Source: Streptomyces sp. NBC_00483
GTDB lineage: Bacteria > Actinomycetota > Actinomycetes > Streptomycetales > Streptomycetaceae
Reading direction: 5' to 3'
Length of the DNA stretch: 64,000 nt
NCBI RefSeq assembly: GCF_036013745.1
Contig: NZ_CP107880.1
Coordinates: forward strand, 7,316,001-7,380,000
Made by a program: the position numbers and the translations under genes. Of the stretch, positions 58,446 through 64,000 are shown one piece after another. Each line of letters opens with the position of its first letter. Position 1 is the stretch's first letter. The notes beneath the pieces were generated by a model. The model had not been told where the DNA came from, made no database searches, and was given only the letters and a program-made list of their open reading frames with translations.

Positions 58446-59678
58446 GTGCGAAGACCCTTCAGACGCGCCGCGATCACCGCCCTCACCCTCTCCACCCTGC
58501 TCATCACCGCGCCGCAGGCCACGGCCACGGCCACCGGCGCCGAGTCGCAGACGCAGGCCCAGCCGCAGTCGCAGCCGCAGACGTCGACGAGCGGACACGG
58601 CCCGAAGCTCTACACGCCCGACCCCAACCCGGACGCCCTCCGGCAGATCGCCGCGCTCGCCCGCGCGGGACAGTTCCGCGACGCCGCCAAGGTCACCGCG
58701 ATGATCGCCACACCGCAGGCCGTCTGGTTCGGCGACCAGAGCCCGGCCGAGGTCGAGAAGGTCACGCGTGACGTGGTCAGGGACGCCGACCGACGCGACG
58801 CCCTCCCCGTGTTCGCGCTCTACAACGTGCCGGGCCGCGACTGCTCCAACTACTCCGCCGGCGGCGCCGCCACCACCGCCGAGTACCAGGCCTGGATCGA
58901 CGCCGTCGCCCGCGGCATCGGCTCCCGCGACGCCATGGTCGTCCTCGAACCCGACTCGCTCGCCCTGCTCCCCGCCGACTGCGGTCAGGACGACGCCCAG
59001 GGCACCAAGACCGCCGCCCGGTACGCCGAAGTGAACTACGCCGTCGACGAGTTGGAGCAGCTGCGCGGCACCCGCGTCTACCTCGACACCGGCCACCCGG
59101 GCTGGCACAGCGTCAACTCCATCGTGCCCCGCCTGATCAAGGGCGGTGTCGAGCAGGCCGCCGGCTTCTACACCAACGCCTCGAACTACTTCACCGACGA
59201 CGCCAACTCCTGGTACGGCAAGCTGATTTCGTCCTGTATCGCGTACGTCGAGAAGTCCTCAGGGAACGCCGCCGACTGCCCGAACCAATCGACCCCGCGC
59301 GCCGAGGCGCAGTCCTGGATCGACGCCCACGTGCGCGTGCCCGCCTCCCGAATGCCGCACTTCGTGACGGACTCCAGCCGCAACGGTCAGGGCACGTGGA
59401 CCCCGCCCGCCGGCAAGTACACCGACGCACAGGACTGGTGCAACCCGCCGAACCGCGGTCTCGGCGCCCGCCCGACCCTGCGCACCGGCGACCCCTTGCA
59501 GGACGCCCGCCTGTGGATCAAGACGCCGGGGGAGTCGGACGGCCTGTGCCTGCGCGGCACCGAGGGTCCCGAGGATCCGGAGCGGGGCACGGTCGACCCG
59601 AAGGCGGGCGACTGGTTCCCGCAGCAGGCGCTCGAACTGGTGCGGTACGCCAAGCCGCCACTGCTCCCCGCGAAGTGA
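58446..59678 (+). CDS. Secreted GH6 cellulase
   Basis: A 410-residue endoglucanase- or cellobiohydrolase-type enzyme that inverts configuration at beta-1,4-glucosidic bonds. The signal peptide (RRPFRRAAITALTLSTLLIT, cleavage near residue 30) is followed by a Gln-rich linker (SQTQAQPQSQPQTSTS). GH6 motifs are YNVPGRDCSNYSAGG (D132), VVLEPDSLALL (D170), VYLDTGHPGWHS, RNGQGTW, DWCNPPNRGLG and LWIKTPGESDGLC. No cellulose-binding module is present. GTG 58446 has AGGAG 5 bases upstream. The CebR-type box upstream implies induction by cello-oligosaccharides. Confidence 0.94.
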   Translation: MRRPFRRAAITALTLSTLLITAPQATATATGAESQTQAQPQSQPQTSTSGHGPKLYTPDPNPDALRQIAALARAGQFRDAAKVTAMIATPQAVWFGDQSPAEVEKVTRDVVRDADRRDALPVFALYNVPGRDCSNYSAGGAATTAEYQAWIDAVARGIGSRDAMVVLEPDSLALLPADCGQDDAQGTKTAARYAEVNYAVDELEQLRGTRVYLDTGHPGWHSVNSIVPRLIKGGVEQAAGFYTNASNYFTDDANSWYGKLISSCIAYVEKSSGNAADCPNQSTPRAEAQSWIDAHVRVPASRMPHFVTDSSRNGQGTWTPPAGKYTDAQDWCNPPNRGLGARPTLRTGDPLQDARLWIKTPGESDGLCLRGTEGPEDPERGTVDPKAGDWFPQQALELVRYAKPPLLPAK

Positions 59679-59695
59679 CGCACACCTGGTCCCGG

Positions 59696-60214
59696 TCACT
59701 GCCCGTGCGGTGACGTTTCTCCAGTGACGTTTCCGGTGGTGCCGTCCCCGGTGGCGCCCTCCCCGGTGTCATCGAGGGCGTCGTCGAGGGTGTCGTCGAG
59801 CAACCCGTCCACCGCCCGCCCGAACACCCATCGCCCCGCCGCCGCGACCACCCGGTCCGCGGCGCGGGGCACTCCGCGTACCCGCAGCTCCTCACGCCAC
59901 TCGACGCGCGAGCCCCCGTCACCGAGCGCCCGCACCTCGAACTCGGCCCAGCCGGTGACGACCCGGCCGCGCTTCTCCATGCGGCAGCGCCGCGGCGGCT
60001 GCCACGCGACGACCTCCATGGGGTCGTCGAAGCCGAACCGGCCGACACCGGTGCGCGCCACGAACACCGTGCCCGCCGCGTCCGGCGGCGGGGTCGTCAC
60101 CGTGACACGGGTGAGCGGCACGGAGTCCCCGTGCCGCTCCCAGTCGGTCAGCCGCCGCCACGCCTCGGAAGCGCGCAGCGACGTGTCACGGACGATGCTG
60201 ATATGGGCGGTCAT
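59696..60214 (-). CDS. SRPBCC-family protein
   Basis: A 172-residue START/polyketide-cyclase-like lipid- or ligand-binding fold. MTAHISIVRDTSLRASEAWR, MEVVAWQPPRRCRMEKRGRV and GWAEFEVRALGDGGSRVEWR follow the family pattern. The last 30 residues are an acidic Asp/Thr/Gly tail (DDTLDDALDDTGEGATGDG) encoded by short direct repeats. It lies 17 bp from the convergent cellulase stop with no terminator, and 126 bp downstream of the GH3 gene on the same strand. The ligand is unknown. Confidence 0.82.
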   Translation of the reverse strand: MTAHISIVRDTSLRASEAWRRLTDWERHGDSVPLTRVTVTTPPPDAAGTVFVARTGVGRFGFDDPMEVVAWQPPRRCRMEKRGRVVTGWAEFEVRALGDGGSRVEWREELRVRGVPRAADRVVAAAGRWVFGRAVDGLLDDTLDDALDDTGEGATGDGTTGNVTGETSPHGQ

Positions 60215-60273
60215 GTCGCGATGGTATGCACACGTCCGGGTGCGGGGTCCGCGCCGGGGATCGGGCGGCGTGT

Positions 60274-60317
60274 CGCGCGGGACCTGGATGCGAAGCCCCA
60301 ACTCGGCGTCCCGCGCG
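60274..60317 (-). terminator. Inverted repeat after GH3 gene
   Basis: CGCGCGGGAC (60274-60283) is the exact reverse complement of GTCCCGCGCG (60308-60317), with a 24-nt loop. It lies 23 bp past the GH3 stop on the minus strand. Confidence 0.5.
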
Positions 60318-60340
60318 CACAGTTGTCCCGCCCCGGCCGG

Positions 60341-63300
60341 TCAGGCCGCCTTGTACGCGGCGGCCAGTTTCTTCAGCGCCCCCTTGTAGTCGCCGGTGAG
60401 GGCGAGGTGCTCGGCCTCGGCGAACGGCTTGGCCCACGCCTCCGTCACCTTGCCGCCCGCCTTCTCCTGGACCTTGAGCCGCGCCTTGTCCACCAGGCCC
60501 CGCTCACCGCTCCCGCCGCCGGTCGCCTTCGTCGTGAGGCCGTACCCGTACGGGAACTGCGGATCGTACGAGGCGTCGCCCACGTTGATGGGCAGTTGGG
60601 CCTCCGACTTCGGCCAGGTGACCGGGAGTTGGCCGGTGAAGGACTTCTTGCCGTAGAGGACGTCGGCGACGCCGTCGCCCTCCGTGCCCGGCAGCCAGGA
60701 CGCGATGAGCCCGTCGACGTCCCCGAGCCGGTCGCCGAGCAGCTGCGGCCGCCCCGAGACCACGAGCACGACGCACTTCATGGCGCCGCAGACCTTGTCC
60801 ACCGCCGCCTTGTCGGCCGCGGAGAGCTCCAGGTCGTGCCCGTTGCCGACGTCGCCGACGCCCTCCGCGTACGGGGTCTCGCCGACGACCACCACACCGA
60901 CGTCGTGCCCGGCGGTGGGCGCCGAGGCGTCCTTCGAGTAGTCGACCGTCGCGCCGGGCGCGGCCTTCTTCATCGCCTGGAGGATCGTGGTGCCGTCCGT
61001 GATCTTCCCGGACGAGCCCTGCCAGGAGATGGTCCAGCCACCGGTCTGGTTGCCGATGTCATCGGCGTTGGACCCGGCGACGTAGACCTTCTGGGACTTC
61101 TTCAGCGGCAGCACGTTCCCGTCGTTCTTCAGGAGGACCTGCGACTTCGCCGCCGCCTCCCGTGCCACAGCGCGGTGCGCGGCGCCGCCGATCTGGTCGC
61201 TGTTGCTCGTGTCGGCGTACGGCTGCTCGAAGAGGCCGAGCTTGAACTTCTGCGTGAGGATGCGGGAGACCGCGTCGTTCACGCGCGCCTCGCTGATCCG
61301 GCCCGCGGTGGTCTCGGCGAGCAGGGCCTTCTCGAAGTCGGCGTAGGCGTTCGGCACCATGATCATGTCGAGGCCCGCGTTGATCGACGTACGGACGTCG
61401 GAGGCGTAGTCGCCGGGGATCTGGTCGATGCCCGCGTAGTCGCTGATCACGAAGCCTTCGAAGCCGAGCTTCTTCTTCAACTCCCCATTGATCATTGCCG
61501 CGTTGGCATGCATCTTCACGGGGCCCTGGTCGTCGCCGATGATGTCGAGCGAGGAGTACGAGGGCATGACCGTGCCGACACCGCGCTTCACGGCGTCGCC
61601 GAAGGGTGCCAGGTGTACGGCCTCCAGCTCCTGCTTCGTCACCTTCGTGACGCCCTGGTCGATGGTGTACGAGCCGGTGGTGGAGGAGCCGTACTCGGTG
61701 CCGCCGTCGCCGACGAAGTGCTTCGCCGTGGCGAGCACCTTGTCGTTGCGGTCCAGGTCGCTGCCGTTCGCGCGGCCCTGGAAGCCCTTGATCACGGTCT
61801 CCATGGACTCGACGAGGGCCGGGTCCTCGCCGAACGCCTCGTAGGAGCGGCCCCAGCGTTCGTCGCGGCTTACGCACAGGCAGGGCGCGAAGTCCCACGG
61901 GACGCCGGTCGCACGCACCTCGGAGGCGGTAACTGCCCCGGTTTTCTCGGCCAGTTGGGGATCGCGGGTCGCGCCGATGCCGATGTTGTGCGGCATGATC
62001 GTGGCGCCGACGACGTTGTTGTGTCCGTGCACCGCGTCCACGCCGTAGATCAGCGGGATCTGGAACCGCGTTGCCTGTGCCCGGAGTTGGTAGTCGTCGA
62101 TCATCTTGGCCCAGGCGTCGGGCGTGTTCGGTGTCGGCACGGAGCCGCCGCCGGAGAGCAGCGACCCGAGGTTGTGGCTCGCGATGTCGCCGGGAGACTT
62201 GAGGGCGGCGCGCTCGGCCTGCGTCATCTGGCCGACCTTCTCCTCCAGGGACATCCGGGAGACGAGGTCGGCGACGCGCCTTTTGATCGGGGCCTTCGCG
62301 TCGAGGTACGTGAGTCCGTGCGCGTCGATGACGACCTGCGGGGACTCGGCGGGCGGCTTGGCGCCGGTGACGGTCAGCTTCAGCGGGATCGTCTCGGCGG
62401 TCTCGGACCTGGCCGAGTCCTTGCTGGTGGCGACCGTGACGGTCTTGGCCGCGCCGGACGCGGTGCCCGCCGGGAAGGTGACCTTGCCGGTGACCGGTGT
62501 GTAGTCCTTGCCCGCGTCGGCGGTGCCGCCGCCGGTGGCGTACTCGATGGTGACGGGGTCCTCGATCGGCACGTTCCCTGTGGTGGTGACCGACAGCTTC
62601 ACCGCCGCCGAACCGCCCTCCTTCACCGGGTACACGGCCGCGTCCGTCGCCACCTGCGCGCGCAGCGACTGGTCGGCCTTGCCGTACAACTCCACGCCGT
62701 CCATGGCGAATTGGCTCTGCGTGCCGGTGGGCAGCGTGACCGCGTAGCCCCACATCTTGTCGAGCCCGAGGACGTGGTCGATGCCGCCGACGGGCTGGTA
62801 GTCCGTGCGGTACTCGAACTGAGTGAAGGGCAGCTCGACCTGCTTCCAGCCGGTGAAGTCGTCGGTGAACGACGTCGTCCACAGCTCGGACGCCTCGCCG
62901 TGCGCGCCGCCGTCCTTGAGCTCGTAGGTCAGCTTTCGGCCCGAGTTGTCGCCGTACCACCACAGGCGGATGCCCTTGTGCGCCGACCAGTCGTGGGCCG
63001 GCTTGTCGGCGGCGTAGTCGTGACTGAAGCCGCCGTAGCCGCTGATGTCGTAGGCGCCTTCGAGGACCTTGGTGCCCTCGGGCGCGTCCGCGCGCTCCTT
63101 GAGTTCGAGCTTCGGATGGTCGTCGGTGTCACCGCCCCAGGTGAAGATGCCCTCGGCGGGCTGCGTGGCGAAGGGCACCTCGCCCTCGAAGCGGTCGACG
63201 GGGGTGGGTGCGGGGTCGTCGGCGGCGGAGGCGGACGCGCTGCCGGTCAGCGGCAGCAGGCCCGCCGCGAGCGCCGAGACGGTGAGTAAGGCCGCGCGTC

Positions 63301-63349
63301 TTCCGCGCCTTCTGCGGCCGGATCTGGTGGTGGTGTCGGTGTGACGCAA
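60341..63349 (-). CDS. Secreted GH3 beta-glucosidase with carbohydrate-binding-like and Calx-beta domains
   Basis: A 1002-residue secreted enzyme. Signal peptide: residues 1-43. Residues 52-222 resemble a CIA30/carbohydrate-binding domain (KGIRLWWYGDNSGRKLTYEL). Residues 232-330 are a Calx-beta domain (GGTADAGKDYTPVTGKVTF). The GH3 N-domain is 345-690 with the nucleophile D637 in FVISDYAG and KHFVGDGG upstream; the GH3 C-domain runs 720-940 (VVVVGETPYAEGVGD). TTG 63349 has GGGAGG 6 bases upstream and is the only start that keeps the signal peptide. It pairs functionally with the GH6 cellulase, but its own promoter shows a different palindrome rather than a CebR box. Confidence 0.92.
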   Translation of the reverse strand: MRHTDTTTRSGRRRRGRRAALLTVSALAAGLLPLTGSASASAADDPAPTPVDRFEGEVPFATQPAEGIFTWGGDTDDHPKLELKERADAPEGTKVLEGAYDISGYGGFSHDYAADKPAHDWSAHKGIRLWWYGDNSGRKLTYELKDGGAHGEASELWTTSFTDDFTGWKQVELPFTQFEYRTDYQPVGGIDHVLGLDKMWGYAVTLPTGTQSQFAMDGVELYGKADQSLRAQVATDAAVYPVKEGGSAAVKLSVTTTGNVPIEDPVTIEYATGGGTADAGKDYTPVTGKVTFPAGTASGAAKTVTVATSKDSARSETAETIPLKLTVTGAKPPAESPQVVIDAHGLTYLDAKAPIKRRVADLVSRMSLEEKVGQMTQAERAALKSPGDIASHNLGSLLSGGGSVPTPNTPDAWAKMIDDYQLRAQATRFQIPLIYGVDAVHGHNNVVGATIMPHNIGIGATRDPQLAEKTGAVTASEVRATGVPWDFAPCLCVSRDERWGRSYEAFGEDPALVESMETVIKGFQGRANGSDLDRNDKVLATAKHFVGDGGTEYGSSTTGSYTIDQGVTKVTKQELEAVHLAPFGDAVKRGVGTVMPSYSSLDIIGDDQGPVKMHANAAMINGELKKKLGFEGFVISDYAGIDQIPGDYASDVRTSINAGLDMIMVPNAYADFEKALLAETTAGRISEARVNDAVSRILTQKFKLGLFEQPYADTSNSDQIGGAAHRAVAREAAAKSQVLLKNDGNVLPLKKSQKVYVAGSNADDIGNQTGGWTISWQGSSGKITDGTTILQAMKKAAPGATVDYSKDASAPTAGHDVGVVVVGETPYAEGVGDVGNGHDLELSAADKAAVDKVCGAMKCVVLVVSGRPQLLGDRLGDVDGLIASWLPGTEGDGVADVLYGKKSFTGQLPVTWPKSEAQLPINVGDASYDPQFPYGYGLTTKATGGGSGERGLVDKARLKVQEKAGGKVTEAWAKPFAEAEHLALTGDYKGALKKLAAAYKAA

Positions 63350-63404
63350 GGTGCCCTCCCGGTGGTCCCGTTGCGGGTGCTGGTGGTGCGTCGTGCCGTT
63401 TCTA

Positions 63405-63421
63405 AATTCAAGACTTGAGTT
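63405..63421. promoter_or_regulatory. Candidate operator upstream of GH3 gene
   Basis: AATTCAAGACTTGAGTT contains the perfect palindrome TCAAG-A-CTTGA (63408-63418), with outer AA/TT also symmetric. This AT-rich dyad stands out in the GC-rich context, 55-72 bp upstream of the GH3 start on the minus strand. Confidence 0.5.
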
Positions 63422-63575
63422 AAAGGGGGCGTAGTGGGGGCGTCAAGGGTTCGGAACGTAAAGGGAGTTGGCGGCCCGATGGCGTCGGGTTGGCTACTTG
63501 TGACCGATTGACAGCCGGGGCGCCGCCCCCGATCGTTTGCTTCGGGGTGTGACACCTGACGGTTGGGGGACCGCG

Positions 63576-64000
63576 ATGAGGTGGCAGGGGGGCGCGTCGT
63601 CCGGCGACGCGGAGCGGCAGGGGAGCGGCGGGTTCGGCCCGCCTCCGCAGATGCCATCGGTGCCGCCGTCACAGGGGCTACCGCCATCGGGGCCGCCTGA
63701 GCCATTGGTACCGCCGGTTCCGCCGATGCCACCGGGCCCGCCCGCGGCCGGCCCGCCCGCCTTCGACCCGCCCGCAGCCGGCCCGCCCGCCTTCGGCCCC
63801 GCGCAGGAAGTCGCGTTCGGGCCGCCCGGCCGACCCCCTGTCCAGCCGCCCGGCCGGCCCCCTGTCCAGCCGTCCGACCCTCCCCCTGCCCGGTCGCCCG
63901 CCGGACCCGCCGATCCGGCGCGCGCCGTCGCGGCGGGGCTGCTCAACCTCAGCGGGCTCGGCCTGGGGTACGTCCTCGTACGCCGCCGCCTGCTCGCGCT
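63576..64000 (+). CDS. Proline-rich membrane protein, N-terminal part (runs off the window)
   Basis: An open frame of 141 complete codons without a stop up to the right edge. Residues 20-110 are Pro/Gly-rich with internal repeats: PPAAGPPAFDP then PPAAGPPAFGP, and GPPGRPPVQP then PPGRPPVQPS, encoded by 30 bp and 24 bp tandem repeats. From about residue 115 (RAVAAGLLNLSGLGLGYVLV) a transmembrane helix starts, followed by RRRLLA. GGGGGA precedes ATG 63576. This disordered-tail-plus-membrane layout is common in Streptomyces; the C-terminus needed to name it is missing. Confidence 0.7.
   Translation, partial: MRWQGGASSGDAERQGSGGFGPPPQMPSVPPSQGLPPSGPPEPLVPPVPPMPPGPPAAGPPAFDPPAAGPPAFGPAQEVAFGPPGRPPVQPPGRPPVQPSDPPPARSPAGPADPARAVAAGLLNLSGLGLGYVLVRRRLLA

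Noticed and set aside
1..64000. CRISPR arrays, tRNA or rRNA genes, insertion sequences, prophage
   Set aside because: No regularly spaced repeats with unique spacers, no TTCGA-type tRNA arm in a cloverleaf context, and no transposase, integrase or phage structural motif was seen.

Overview
The window is chromosomal DNA from a high-GC actinomycete, almost certainly Streptomyces or a close relative. Coding third positions are nearly all G or C, GTG and TTG starts are common, and many genes carry strong AGGAG-type ribosome binding sites. Family content (DUF2637, DUF6069, DUF6325/SHOCT pairs, PucR-linked xdh genes, AidB-like dehydrogenase, very long S8 proteases) fits that genus. Three regulatory sites support it: a CebR-type box (58359-58372), an IdeR/DmdR iron box (44787-44805) and a SigR-type GGAAT-N18-GTT element (15245-15270). 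No tRNA, rRNA, CRISPR array, insertion sequence or phage gene was recognised. 49 coding sequences are called, including one 23-codon gene and one gene cut by the right edge.

Layout. 1-10.4 kb: an Lrp-type regulator, an alanyl-tRNA synthetase paralogue with no editing domain, a TrmB/LuxR-like regulator next to a 1227-residue S8 protease, small SHOCT and DUF6069 membrane proteins, and a two-gene membrane operon ending in DUF389. 10.5-19.4 kb: a catabolic block. A TetR/AidB-type dehydrogenase operon diverges from an acyl-CoA synthetase/TetR pair; it is followed by a TauD-type dioxygenase, an MFS transporter and an aldehyde dehydrogenase. 19.4-26.4 kb: a DUF6325/SHOCT pair, a TrkA-N (RCK) membrane protein, a small ORF, the GTPase RsgA, an Ada-AlkA fusion with Ogt (alkylation repair) and a PPOX-type oxidoreductase. 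26.5-30.3 kb: a DedA / histidine kinase / response regulator / 4'-phosphopantetheinyl transferase operon and a DUF456 protein. 30.4-35.3 kb: a second TrmB/LuxR-like regulator with a second long S8 protease. 35.4-46.6 kb: a proline-rich PP2C-like protein, PoxB, a GH38 alpha-mannosidase, an RsbW-like ATPase, a DUF2637 protein, iron-regulated FhuF, a GntR regulator and a TPR-like protein. 46.7-55.5 kb: purine catabolism, with PucR divergent from xanthine dehydrogenase (FAD, 2Fe-2S and Mo subunits), an NCS2 purine permease and the XdhC maturation factor. 55.5-57.1 kb: a 1.6 kb non-coding, repeat-rich island. 57.1-64 kb: an NmrA-type reductase, a GH6 cellulase under a CebR-type box, an SRPBCC protein, a secreted GH3 beta-glucosidase with a Calx-beta insert, and the start of a proline-rich membrane protein.

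Most interesting points. (1) Two separated modules each pair a very long secreted S8 protease with the same unusual regulator type (N-terminal TrmB-like, C-terminal LuxR-like). (2) A synthetase core without editing sits beside an Lrp regulator. (3) A phosphopantetheinyl transferase is coupled to a two-component system and a DedA protein. (4) A 23-residue basic peptide gene with a strong ribosome binding site precedes rsgA. (5) The repeat island contains an exact 44 bp duplication, several hairpin-bearing repeats and a separate ~26 bp tandem array.

Limits: family names come from reading motifs, and no database search was possible. Starts were chosen from ribosome binding sites and neighbour spacing. 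Operators are pattern matches that have not been tested.
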